DNA of 64,000 bases from an uncultured Oscillospiraceae bacterium. GTDB taxonomy: Bacteria > Bacillota > Clostridia > Oscillospirales > Oscillospiraceae. Of the stretch, positions 17,167 to 24,884 are shown one piece after another; position 1 is the first letter of the stretch; each line of letters starts with the position of its first letter. Both the position numbers and the translations under genes were made by a program. Under the pieces are notes generated by a model. The model ran no database searches. It was not told the DNA's origin and saw only the letters and a program-made list of their open reading frames with translations. The stretch spans positions 1 to 64,000 of the forward strand of contig CAJUQD010000005.1 of the NCBI GenBank assembly GCA_910588105.1. Reading direction: 5' to 3'.

Positions 17167-18333
17167 TCAGATCACCCGCATCCGAATGACGCCCGGCACC
17201 CTGCGGATGTCCTCAATTATGCTCTCGTCCACCTTGGATCCGGCGTCCACCATGGTATAGGCGTACTCACCCTTGGACTTGTTGGTCATGTTCTCCACGT
17301 TCACTCCGTCGGCCCCCAGCTGGGTGGTGATCTGGGCGATAACGGCAGGCACGTTTCGGTGGATGACGCACAGCCGCTGCGCGCCGGAGCGCTCCATGAT
17401 GACGTTGGGAAAGTTGACGGAATTTTTGATATTTCCGTTCTCCAGGAAGTCCCGGAGCTGGTTGGCCGCCATGACGGCGCAGTTTTCCTCGCTCTCCGGT
17501 GTGGAGGCCCCCAGATGGGGGATGGCCACCACGCCGTCCACAAGCGCGATCTCATTGTCGGGAAAGTCCGTGACATACCGGGCCGCCTTGCCGGATTGCA
17601 GCGCCGCAATCAGATCCGCGTTGTTGACAAGTCCCCCCCGGGCCATGTTGATGATCCGCACCCCGTCCCGCATCTTGCCCAGGGCGGCGGCGTTGACTGT
17701 GTCCTTTGTGGCCTCCATGTAGGGCAGGTGGAGGGTGATATAGTCGGAGTTGGCGTACAGCGCGTCCAGCTCCTTGACTACCTTGATGTGCCGATCCAAC
17801 CGCAAAGCCGCGTCCACCGACAGGTAGGGGTCGTAGCCGTACACCTCCATGCCCATGCTCAGCCCGATATTGGCCACCAGCGCACCGATAGCCCCCAGTC
17901 CCACCACACCCAGGGTCTTGCGGTAGAGCTCAGGCCCCACAAAGGCGGACTTTCCTTTCTCCACGGCGGCGGCCAGATCCACGCCGGGGATGCGGGCCTG
18001 CTCCTTCACCCACTGGGCACCGCCGATCACGTCCCGGGAGGCCAGCAGCATGGCGCACAGCACCAGTTCCTTCACGGCGTTGGCGTTGGCGCCGGGGGTG
18101 TTGAACACCACAATACCCGCCTCAGAGCAGCGTTCGATGGGGATATTGTTCACCCCGGCCCCCGCCCGGGCGATGGCCCAAAGCTTCTCGGGGAACATGT
18201 AGTCGTGGAGCTTGGCGGAGCGGACCAGGATGGCGTCCTCGTTTTCCACACTGTCGCCAACGGCGTAGTCTTCCCCAGGCAGGCGCTCCAGGCCTACCGG
18301 GGCAATTTTGTTCATGGTCTTGATATTAAACAT
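17167..18333 (-). CDS. serA: D-3-phosphoglycerate dehydrogenase with ACT domain
   Basis: The 388-residue protein has the D-2-hydroxyacid dehydrogenase fold, with VVGLGAIGALVANIGLSMGM as the NAD-binding loop, NMARGGLVNNADL, and the catalytic Arg-Glu-His set (ARGG, DNEIAL, PHLGAST). A C-terminal ACT domain of about 75 residues follows. It performs the first step of serine synthesis. It lies downstream of serC, and originally was only about 16 bases from it. A 222-base insertion now separates them. Both are missing serB in this window. Confidence 0.95.
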   Translation of the reverse strand: MFNIKTMNKIAPVGLERLPGEDYAVGDSVENEDAILVRSAKLHDYMFPEKLWAIARAGAGVNNIPIERCSEAGIVVFNTPGANANAVKELVLCAMLLASRDVIGGAQWVKEQARIPGVDLAAAVEKGKSAFVGPELYRKTLGVVGLGAIGALVANIGLSMGMEVYGYDPYLSVDAALRLDRHIKVVKELDALYANSDYITLHLPYMEATKDTVNAAALGKMRDGVRIINMARGGLVNNADLIAALQSGKAARYVTDFPDNEIALVDGVVAIPHLGASTPESEENCAVMAANQLRDFLENGNIKNSVNFPNVIMERSGAQRLCVIHRNVPAVIAQITTQLGADGVNVENMTNKSKGEYAYTMVDAGSKVDESIIEDIRRVPGVIRMRVI

Positions 18334-18350
18334 GGCAAAAACCTCGATTT

Positions 18351-18621
18351 AGTTGTTTTTGTCGAACTCCCTGATGAAGTCCGCCAGCTTCTCCACGCCA
18401 CGCCCCACAAAAGCGATCGCTTTTGTGGGGGCCCCTCAGATTTTACATCCTCGGGCGAAATGAATTCGCCCTGCGGCAAGGTTTTGCTTCGCAAAACACT
18501 TGTACGCGCCATATGCGCGGCCCGCTTTGCGGGCTGTCGGGCGTGGCCGGCGCCGGCATCTGCATTTGCTTCAGTTGTTTTTGTCGAACTCCCTGATGAA
18601 GTCCGCCAGCTTCTCCACGCC
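18351..18621. repeat. 49 bp perfect duplication of the serC end flanking a 173 bp hairpin array
   Basis: Bases 18351-18399 and 18573-18621 are identical over 49 positions and both encode the last codons of SerC. Between them, 18400-18572 holds six hairpins in a row. These include a 28-base perfect palindrome at 18403-18430 with the centre GCGATCGC, GGGCGAA..TTCGCCC, GTTTTGC-TTC-GCAAAAC, GCCCGC-TTT-GCGGGC and GCCGGCGCCGGC. The upstream copy keeps serC intact and the other copy ends with the ancestral TAA next to serA. Confidence 0.9.
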
Positions 18622-19656
18622 CTCCACGGGCATGGCGTTGTAGATGGACGCACGCATACCGCCCACGTTCCGATGGCCCTTCAGGTTGGTGAAGCCCGCC
18701 GCAGCGGCCTCCTGGACAAACTTGGCGTCCAGTTCCCCGCTGGCGGAGCGGAAGGTCACGTTCATATCGGAGCGGGAGCCCGGCTGGGCGGGGCAGGTAA
18801 ACAGCCGGGAATTGTCCAGCGCATCGTAGAGCAGCGCCGCCTTGCTGTGCTTGATTTTCTCCATGCCCTCCACGCCGCCTTCGGAATCCAGCCACTCCAG
18901 CACCAGTCCCAGCATATAGATGCACCAGCACGGCGGGGTGTTATACATGGAGTCCTTGTCGATCATGGTCTTGTAGTTCATCATCAGCGGGGTAAAGGGC
19001 AGCTCATGGCCCGCCAGATCCTCCCGGACAACGGCGATGGTCAGCCCCGCCGGGGCCAGGTTCTTCTGGGCGCCGCCGAAGATGATGCCGTACTTGCTCA
19101 CGTCCACCGGGCGGGACAGGAAGTCGGAGGACATATCGCACACGATGGGCACGTCCCCGGTGTCGGGCACGTACTGCCACTCGGTGCCGTAGATGGTGTT
19201 ATTGGCACAGTAGTAGAAGTAGCTGGCCTGGGGATCCAGCTTGAGCTGGTCCTGCCGGGGGATGTAGGTGTGGTTCTTGTCCTCGCTAGAGGCGGCCAGT
19301 GAGATTTCCCCGTACTTCTTGGCCTCCTTATAGGCAATATTGGCGAAGTTGCCGGTGACGGCGTAGTCCGCCTTCCCCGTTTTGCCGATGAGGTTCAACG
19401 GCACCATGGAGAACTGGCTGGAGGCCCCGCCCTGCAAAAACAGCACTTTGTAGTTGTCAGGCACATGGAACAGCCGGATAAAATTAGCCTTGGTGTCGTC
19501 AAAGATTTTCTGGAATACCTTGGAGCGGTGGCTCATCTCCATCACGGACATGCCGGAGCCCTGGTAGTTGGCAATCTCGTTCCCCGCCCGCTCCAGCACC
19601 TCCAGGGGCAGCATGGACGGACCGGCAGAAAAATTGTAGACGCGCTGGCTTCCCAT
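18571..19656 (-). CDS. serC: Phosphoserine aminotransferase
   Basis: The 361-residue PLP enzyme begins YNFSAGPSMLPLEVLERAG, the classic SerC start. It carries FGGAQKNLAPAGLTIAVVR with the Schiff-base lysine and HRNVGGMRASIYNAMP near the C-terminus. It converts 3-phosphohydroxypyruvate to phosphoserine. Its stop is now TGA inside an inserted repeat, while the duplicated tail further downstream shows the older TAA. serA follows in the same direction. The promoter upstream is well formed. Confidence 0.95.
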   Translation of the reverse strand: MGSQRVYNFSAGPSMLPLEVLERAGNEIANYQGSGMSVMEMSHRSKVFQKIFDDTKANFIRLFHVPDNYKVLFLQGGASSQFSMVPLNLIGKTGKADYAVTGNFANIAYKEAKKYGEISLAASSEDKNHTYIPRQDQLKLDPQASYFYYCANNTIYGTEWQYVPDTGDVPIVCDMSSDFLSRPVDVSKYGIIFGGAQKNLAPAGLTIAVVREDLAGHELPFTPLMMNYKTMIDKDSMYNTPPCWCIYMLGLVLEWLDSEGGVEGMEKIKHSKAALLYDALDNSRLFTCPAQPGSRSDMNVTFRSASGELDAKFVQEAAAAGFTNLKGHRNVGGMRASIYNAMPVEGVEKLADFIREFDKNN

Positions 19657-19738
19657 ATCTCTTCCTCCTTTATTTTACCCGGCCCTTTGCGGCCAGGATA
19701 TCCTGCCTTGCATTTTATCGCTTTAGCGTATTATATTC

Positions 19739-19768
19739 ATTATATGTGTTCCGCCCCCATTCTGTCAA
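19739..19768 (-). promoter_or_regulatory. Promoter of serC-serA
   Basis: On the reverse strand TTGACA (19768-19763) and TATAAT (19744-19739) are 18 bases apart. The serC start codon lies about 80 bases downstream. Confidence 0.8.
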
Positions 19769-19782
19769 TGCCCAGAAGGGCA

Positions 19783-19838
19783 AAAAAAGTCCCCCTTCCC
19801 AGGGGGGCTTTGTATATTCTGATACGGGGGAAGGACTT
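19783..19838 (-). terminator. Terminator at the end of the metal-efflux operon
   Basis: Directly after the ATPase stop a stem pairs GGACTTTTT with AAAAAGTCC around a C- and G-rich interior, with A and T runs on both sides. It can work in both directions. Confidence 0.6.
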
Positions 19839-19840
19839 TT

Positions 19841-21766
19841 TCATGCCCCGCCTGTTCGCGGCCCATCGGACGCCTTTGTTTTCAGCATTCTCGTGGCGTT
19901 GAGGATAGCGATAACGGCCACACCCACGTCGGCAAACACCGCTCCCCACATGGAGGTTCTGCCCAACGCCCCCAGAATGAGGAACAGCGCCTTCACCCCC
20001 AGGGCTAACACAATGTTCTCCTTCACGATGCGCAGGCACCTGTGGGCGATGTCCATGGCCTTAGCCAGCTTGGCCGGATCGTCGTCCATGAGCACCACGT
20101 CGGCGGCCTCAATAGCGGCGTCCGACCCCATGGCCCCCATGGCGATGCCCACGTCCGCCCGGCTGAGCACCGGCGCATCGTTCACCCCGTCGCCCACGTA
20201 GGCCAGCACACCCTTTGCGCTCTTTCGGGCCAGCAGCCCCTCCAGCCGCTCCACCTTGTCCCCTGGCAGCAGCTGGGCGTGCACCTCGTCCAGCCCCAGC
20301 TGGCCGGCCACCGTCTCGCCCACGGCCGCGCTGTCCCCGGTGAGCATGACGGTGCGGATGCCCCGGCTTTTCAGGGCCTTGACGGCGGCAGGGGCGGTGG
20401 GCTTGATCTGGTCAGCAATAACGGCGCAGCCCAGGTAGCGTCCCTCCCGGGCCACATGGACCACGGTGCCCGCCTGCGCGCAGGGCTGGAACGCCACGTT
20501 CTCCCGTTCCATCAGCTTCTCATTGCCCGCCAGAACCCGTCTGCCATCCACCAGGGCGGACACGCCATGGCCAGGTATCTCCTCCACCTCCGTCACCCGG
20601 GCCGGATCAGCCTCCCCGCCCAGAGCCCTGCGCAGGGACTGGGCGATGGGATGGCCCGAATGACGCTCCGCCAGGGCGGCGGCCTCCAGGAGTTCCCGCT
20701 GGGTGACGCCGGGGGCGGACTCCAGAGAGGACACCTCAAACACCCCTTGGGTGAGGGTGCCGGTCTTGTCGAACACCACGGTCTCCGTCCTGGCCAGCAG
20801 CTCCAGATAATTGCCGCCCTTCACCAGAATACCCTGGGCGGAAGCCCCGCCGATCCCCCCGAAGAAGGACAGGGGGATGGAGATCACCAGGGCGCAGGGG
20901 CAGGAAATCACCAGGAAGGTGAGGGCCCGGTGAACCCACACCCCCCACTCCCCGAAGAGCAGGGAGGGGAACACCGCCAGGGCCAGGGCGGCAAACACCA
21001 CGCAGGGGGTGTAATACTTGGCAAAACGGGTGATAAAGTTCTCAGCCCTGGCCTTTTTAGCGGCGGCGTTCTCCACCAAATCCAGAATTTTCGCCACAGT
21101 GGACTGTCCGAACGCGCGGGTTGTCCGGGCCTTCAGCAGCCCCGTGACATTGACGCAGCCGGACAGCAGCTCCCCGCCCACCCCCACGTCCCGGGGGGCG
21201 GATTCGCCGGTGAGGGCAGCGGTGTTCAGGGAGGACGCGCCCTCAATGACCACGCCGTCCAGGGGCACCTTCTCGCCGGGACGGATGACGATGACCTCGC
21301 CCACCGCCACCTCGTCGGGGTCAACCTCAATGATCTGCCCGTCCCGTTCCACGTTGGCCGTGTCGGGCCGGATATCCATCAGCTGGGCAATGGACTGCCG
21401 GGATCTGCCCACGGCCACGCTCTGGAACAGCTCGCCCACCTGGTAGAAGAGCATGACGCCCACCGCCTCGGAGGTCTCCCCCAGCACCAGCGCCCCGACG
21501 GTGGCCACGCACATGAGGAAGTTCTCATCGAACACCTGCCCGTGGCCAATGTTGCGGATGGCCTTCCACAGGATATCCCAGCCGATGGTGAAATAGGCGG
21601 CAAGGTACAGCCAGATGGGAGCCAGGGCAAATAGATCCCCGTCCAGCCGGCTGGTGAGCAGCGGAATACCAAACGGCACCCGGACCGGCGGCAGCAGCGC
21701 CGCCAGCGCCAACAGCACCGCCGCCGCAATGATGCGGATGAGCATCTTTTTTTGTTTTTTGGTCAT
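19841..21766 (-). CDS. cadA: Heavy-metal P-type ATPase (Cd/Zn/Pb type) without HMA domain
   Basis: The 641-residue P1B ATPase has the membrane CPC motif (LVISCPCALVISIP), the phosphorylation site VFDKTGTLTQG, the TGESAP actuator loop and the GDGVNDAPVLSRADVGIAMG hinge. It has no N-terminal metal-binding domain; a separate one-domain HMA protein is encoded upstream in the same operon. Together with a CadC-like repressor this points to export of Cd, Zn or Pb. The start has an AAGGAG site. It is last in the order arsR-HMA-methyltransferase-ATPase. Confidence 0.92.
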   Translation of the reverse strand: MTKKQKKMLIRIIAAAVLLALAALLPPVRVPFGIPLLTSRLDGDLFALAPIWLYLAAYFTIGWDILWKAIRNIGHGQVFDENFLMCVATVGALVLGETSEAVGVMLFYQVGELFQSVAVGRSRQSIAQLMDIRPDTANVERDGQIIEVDPDEVAVGEVIVIRPGEKVPLDGVVIEGASSLNTAALTGESAPRDVGVGGELLSGCVNVTGLLKARTTRAFGQSTVAKILDLVENAAAKKARAENFITRFAKYYTPCVVFAALALAVFPSLLFGEWGVWVHRALTFLVISCPCALVISIPLSFFGGIGGASAQGILVKGGNYLELLARTETVVFDKTGTLTQGVFEVSSLESAPGVTQRELLEAAALAERHSGHPIAQSLRRALGGEADPARVTEVEEIPGHGVSALVDGRRVLAGNEKLMERENVAFQPCAQAGTVVHVAREGRYLGCAVIADQIKPTAPAAVKALKSRGIRTVMLTGDSAAVGETVAGQLGLDEVHAQLLPGDKVERLEGLLARKSAKGVLAYVGDGVNDAPVLSRADVGIAMGAMGSDAAIEAADVVLMDDDPAKLAKAMDIAHRCLRIVKENIVLALGVKALFLILGALGRTSMWGAVFADVGVAVIAILNATRMLKTKASDGPRTGGA

Positions 21767-21786
21767 AACAAATCAACTCCTTCGTC

Positions 21787-21883
21787 GGCACAAACTCCAC
21801 TCACTCGCTTTTCCCTTCGGAAAAAGCTCATCCGTTCCGTTGTGCCTCCTCTCCCCGCAAAGCCAAAGGGCGGCTTTGCGGGG
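21787..21883 (-). repeat. Intercistronic two-hairpin element 1
   Basis: The gap before the ATPase gene holds one hairpin with outer stem GGCACAA/TTGTGCC and inner stem TTTTCC-CTTC-GGAAAA. A second hairpin has a 12 bp stem (CCCCGCAAAGCC with GGCTTTGCGGGG). The same architecture with different bases recurs at 22802-22903. Confidence 0.7.
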
Positions 21884-21911
21884 CCACATAAAAAGCCGCA
21901 TTTACGGCAGC

Positions 21912-22526
21912 TCAACACTTCTCCAGCACGGCGATTCCCTCCGGCACTCCGCCGGGAATGACCTCCAACGCCACCGGGGCCAGCTTCAGGCGCTCCAAGA
22001 ATTCCCGATAAGTCTCCGGGGTAAAAGCGTGCTCGTAGTGAAAGCCCACGCCCTGATAAATTTTAATCATGGAGCCGTAGGCCGCCCCCGCTTTCCCTTG
22101 AAGGTAGGTGGGCAGGATGAGCCGTCCGCCGGGGGCGGCAACCCGCCACAGCTCCTGCACCGCAATTTCCGGCTGGGGCAGCAGGTGGAGCACGTTGGCG
22201 GCGATCACCGCGTCAAAGCTCCCGTCCGGGTCGGACAGGGCAGTGATATCCCGGCGGGCGAACTGGAGGTTGGACAGCCCCCGCCTGGCCGCTTTTTTCC
22301 GGGCCCGGGCCAGCATGGCCTCCGATTGGTCGGTGCACAGCACCGAGCCCGCCCGTTTCGACGCGGCCAGGGAAAACTCCCCCGTCCCGGCGGCGCAGTC
22401 CAGCACGCGGGCCCCGGCGGGAACCAGCTCCCCCACACGGGTCCTGGCGGCGGCGTTTACCTGTCGGTTACTCCACTCAAACAGGTCATACAGCCCGGCG
22501 ACCCGGTCCCAGAAGGTCCGGCTCAC
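21912..22526 (-). CDS. Class I SAM-dependent methyltransferase
   Basis: The 204-residue protein has the Rossmann-type SAM motif RVLDCAAGTGEFSLAASKRA, then CTDQSEAMLARA and FDAVIAANVLHLLPQPEIAV, which place it near the UbiE/ArsM-like small-molecule methyltransferases. The substrate is unknown. It lies between the HMA protein gene, which it overlaps by four bases, and the ATPase gene. It is therefore part of the metal operon, and a link to metal or thiol chemistry is only inferred from this position. Confidence 0.85.
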   Translation of the reverse strand: MSRTFWDRVAGLYDLFEWSNRQVNAAARTRVGELVPAGARVLDCAAGTGEFSLAASKRAGSVLCTDQSEAMLARARKKAARRGLSNLQFARRDITALSDPDGSFDAVIAANVLHLLPQPEIAVQELWRVAAPGGRLILPTYLQGKAGAAYGSMIKIYQGVGFHYEHAFTPETYREFLERLKLAPVALEVIPGGVPEGIAVLEKC

Positions 22527-22735
22527 AGCACGATCTCACAGTCGGGCTCCACCTTGCGGCAGACCTTCACCACATCCTTCATGACGGCGTCCACGTCGTC
22601 CGCCTCAATAGTCATTTTCTGGGTAAGGAAGCTGACGGTCGCGCCGGTGACGCCTGGGAGCTTCTTGACGGCGTCCTCCATTTTGGCGGCGCAATTGGCA
22701 CAATCCAGGTCAATGAGCTTAAAGGTCTTTTTCAT
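22523..22735 (-). CDS. HMA-domain metal-binding protein
   Basis: The 70-residue protein is a single heavy-metal-associated domain with the DLDCANCAAKMEDAVKKL CxxC motif and the expected beta-alpha-beta pattern. It probably delivers metal to the ATPase, which lacks its own domain. The start at 22735 is preferred over 22765 because AAGGATG lies at good spacing before it. It overlaps the methyltransferase start by four bases. Confidence 0.88.
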   Translation of the reverse strand: MKKTFKLIDLDCANCAAKMEDAVKKLPGVTGATVSFLTQKMTIEADDVDAVMKDVVKVCRKVEPDCEIVL

Positions 22736-22801
22736 AGTGATACATCCTTTCTTAGATTTTTCCATTCACGCCTCGCCTGTTCGCGACGCGCGGCTTTCAT
22801 C

Positions 22802-22903
22802 GAAGCAAAGTCCACTCCACTTCGTTTCCGCCTGCGGTGAAAACTTCATTCGCTCCCTTGCTTCTCCTCCCCCCGCAAAGCTAAAGGGCGGCTTTGCAGG
22901 GGG
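22802..22903 (-). repeat. Intercistronic two-hairpin element 2
   Basis: The gap before the HMA gene holds a hairpin with outer stem GAAGCAA/TTGCTTC and inner pairing GTTT-CCGC with GCGG-GAAAAC. A second hairpin pairs CCCC-GCAAAGC with GCTTTGC-GGGG. The layout matches the element at 21787-21883 although the outer stems differ in sequence. Confidence 0.7.
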
Positions 22904-22942
22904 CCAATAGGGTTATCCGCGCTGCTTACGACAGCTCGGACG

Positions 22943-23305
22943 CTATTCGTTCACGTGCTCCATCCCTTGGGCAATAATCTTTCGCACGTGGCTGTCCGCC
23001 AGGGAGTAGAACACGGTCTTACCCTCCTTGCGGAATTTCACCAGGCGGCTCCCCTTGAGCACCCGCAGCTGGTGGGACACCGCCGACTGGGTGAGTCCCA
23101 GCAGCTGGGCGATGTCGCACACGCAAAGCTCCGCCTCGAACAGGGCATAGAGAATTTTAATCCGGGTGGAGTCGCCGAACACCTTGAACAGCTCCGCCAG
23201 GTCGTACAGCGTCTCATCGTCCGGCATCCCCCCCAGCACCTCGCTCACCGCGTCCTCGTGGACAAACAGGCAGCCGCAGCGCTCGATCTCATTGTTGTCA
23301 GTCAT
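22943..23305 (-). CDS. cadC: ArsR/SmtB-family metal repressor, CadC-like
   Basis: The 120-residue winged-helix protein has Cys10 and Cys12 near the N-terminus and the ELCVCDIA motif with Cys61 and Cys63, matching the four-cysteine Cd/Pb/Zn site of CadC. The recognition helix is LTQSAVSHQLRVLK. It represses the operon that it heads until metal binds. A 26-base inverted repeat overlaps its own -10 box. The next genes encode an HMA chaperone, a methyltransferase and the exporter. Confidence 0.92.
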   Translation of the reverse strand: MTDNNEIERCGCLFVHEDAVSEVLGGMPDDETLYDLAELFKVFGDSTRIKILYALFEAELCVCDIAQLLGLTQSAVSHQLRVLKGSRLVKFRKEGKTVFYSLADSHVRKIIAQGMEHVNE

Positions 23306-23327
23306 AGCGCTCTCCTCTCATTTGGCA

Positions 23328-23377
23328 AACATATGAACATCTGCTCATATGTTAACTCAAAGAGCGTCCCTTGTCAA
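23328..23377 (-). promoter_or_regulatory. Promoter and ArsR-type operator of the metal operon
   Basis: On the reverse strand TTGACA (23377-23372) and TAACAT (23354-23349) are 17 bases apart. The inverted repeat AACATATGA-N8-TCATATGTT at 23328-23353 covers the -10 box and matches the ATATGA..TCATAT form bound by CadC/CzrA-type repressors. Confidence 0.9.
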
Positions 23378-23469
23378 GCCCATTTCCAAAAAAATTTTGA
23401 GCGGCGGCGCGCCCCGGCCTTATTCCGGTTCCGCACCGCCGCTCCAGGCCCCCCGGGCCTTTTGCCGCC

Positions 23470-24312
23470 CTATTTTTCCCGCTCCAGGTATACCATCACC
23501 GCCGCTCCAGGCCCCACGTGGGTGCCGATGACCGCGCCCACCGGGTGCACTTCGCTTGGATGGGGGCCAAAGGTCTCCCGGGTCAGCGCCATCAGACTTT
23601 GACACAGTTCATCATGGGCGGTGTAGCCATAATACACCGACAGGCGTTGGTCAAAAGCCAGCTCCTCCCCCACCAGCTTCACCAGGGCCGCTAGGCTCCC
23701 CTTGGCGCCCACACCTTTGCCCGCCAGCCCCAGCTGGCCGTCCTTCAGGGTGATGATGGGCTTCACCTTCAAAAGCTCCCCCGCGATGGACACCGCCGCA
23801 GGCAGCCGTCCCCCCTTGTGGAGGTACTTCAGCGTGTCCACAACGGCCAGCAGCTTCACCCGGCCCTTCGCCCGCTCCAGCTCCGCCGCGATGGCCGGGG
23901 CGTCCTGCCCCTGGTCCCGAAGCAGACAGGCTAGGTCGATGAGCAGCCGCAGCCCCAGCACCGTCTGGGTGGAATCCACCACGTGGATATCCCCGTAACC
24001 GCACATATCCCGGGCAATGAGGGCGCTCTGGCAGGTGCCGGACAGGGAGGCTGCCATAGGCAGGCAAATCACACTGTCCCCCCTCTCCTTGGCACGCTCA
24101 AAATAAGGGAGAAAATCGTCCGGCACCGCCTGGCTGGTGGTGGGCAGCTCCTTTGCCTCGGCCAGCCGCCGGAAAAAGGCGGCGTGATCCAGCACATTGG
24201 GGAACTCCTCCTCCCCGAACTGGACCTTCAGGGGCACTACCCAGATCCTCCTGCGCTCCGCCTCCTCCGGGGTGAAATCGGCTGTGCTGTCTGTCAAAAT
24301 GTAGATGGCCAT
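23470..24312 (-). CDS. DegV-family fatty-acid-binding protein
   Basis: The 280-residue protein starts YILTDSTADFTPEEAE and has the DegV features LPTTSQAVPDDF, LPMAASLSGTCQSA, VDTLKYLHKGGRLP and VKPIITLKDGQ. DegV/FakB proteins carry fatty acids to a fatty-acid kinase in Firmicutes. The MarR-type gene immediately upstream (16 bases) is in the same direction, which suggests a FabT-like lipid-responsive unit. That link is inferred from position. Confidence 0.93.
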   Translation of the reverse strand: MAIYILTDSTADFTPEEAERRRIWVVPLKVQFGEEEFPNVLDHAAFFRRLAEAKELPTTSQAVPDDFLPYFERAKERGDSVICLPMAASLSGTCQSALIARDMCGYGDIHVVDSTQTVLGLRLLIDLACLLRDQGQDAPAIAAELERAKGRVKLLAVVDTLKYLHKGGRLPAAVSIAGELLKVKPIITLKDGQLGLAGKGVGAKGSLAALVKLVGEELAFDQRLSVYYGYTAHDELCQSLMALTRETFGPHPSEVHPVGAVIGTHVGPGAAVMVYLEREK

Positions 24313-24328
24313 AGCTTGATCCTCCTTA

Positions 24329-24796
24329 TCACATTTGGTTCTGACGGCTTATGTCATGAAAAAATCGATCCAGCCGGCGCAGGGATCGCAGCAGCGCGTC
24401 CAGCTCCCCCTCCTCCAGCCTGGTGGCGGCGCTGTCCGCCATGCGGGCGTGGAATTGGGCATGGAGACGGTTGGCCTCCTCCCCCCTGGGGGTGAGCAGC
24501 ACCCGGATCACCCGGCGGTCACCCGGCTCCCCGCCCCGGGCCAGATAACCCTTCCGCACCAGGGTGTTCACCGCCGTAGTCAGGGAACTCACCCGGATGG
24601 ACAGCGCGTCGGCAATCTGGGTCATGGTGTTGCGGCCCGCCGCCGTGAGCCCGCCCACCGCCTCCAGCACGTGTAGCTCCTTCACCGACAGATCCCCCGC
24701 GCCCATGCCGTTCAGCGCCTGCTCTTCATAGGCTAAAATCTGGTTGAACACATGGACGAAAAAATAATTCAGCTCTTCCCGTTGGCTCTCGTTCAC
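24329..24796 (-). CDS. MarR-family transcriptional regulator
   Basis: The 155-residue protein has the MarR winged helix: LSVKELHVLEAV, MTQIADALSIRVSSLTTAVN, LVRKGYLARGGEPGDRRVIR. The GTG at 24796 is chosen as start because AGGAGG lies seven bases upstream, while the ATG at 24820 has none. An inverted repeat TTCAAATATT-N11-AATATTTGAA lies between promoter and start, so autoregulation is likely. DegV follows in the same transcript. Confidence 0.9.
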   Translation of the reverse strand: MNESQREELNYFFVHVFNQILAYEEQALNGMGAGDLSVKELHVLEAVGGLTAAGRNTMTQIADALSIRVSSLTTAVNTLVRKGYLARGGEPGDRRVIRVLLTPRGEEANRLHAQFHARMADSAATRLEEGELDALLRSLRRLDRFFHDISRQNQM

Positions 24797-24815
24797 GGCA
24801 TTCCCTCCTGCGTAC

Positions 24816-24884
24816 TTCAAATATTCGGATATATGAAATATTTGAATTTCGAAATAATATACGCCAAAAAAGGGGGGTTGTCAA
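24816..24884 (-). promoter_or_regulatory. Promoter and MarR-type operator
   Basis: TTGACA (24884-24879) and TATATT (24861-24856) are 17 bases apart on the reverse strand. A perfect 10 bp inverted repeat, TTCAAATATT with AATATTTGAA at 24816-24846, lies just downstream and is the likely repressor site. Confidence 0.85.

Noticed and set aside
17155..19302. Forward open frame of about 715 codons opposite serA and serC
   Set aside because: Antisense shadow of two clear genes. It also crosses the 49-base duplication, which explains its repeated segment.
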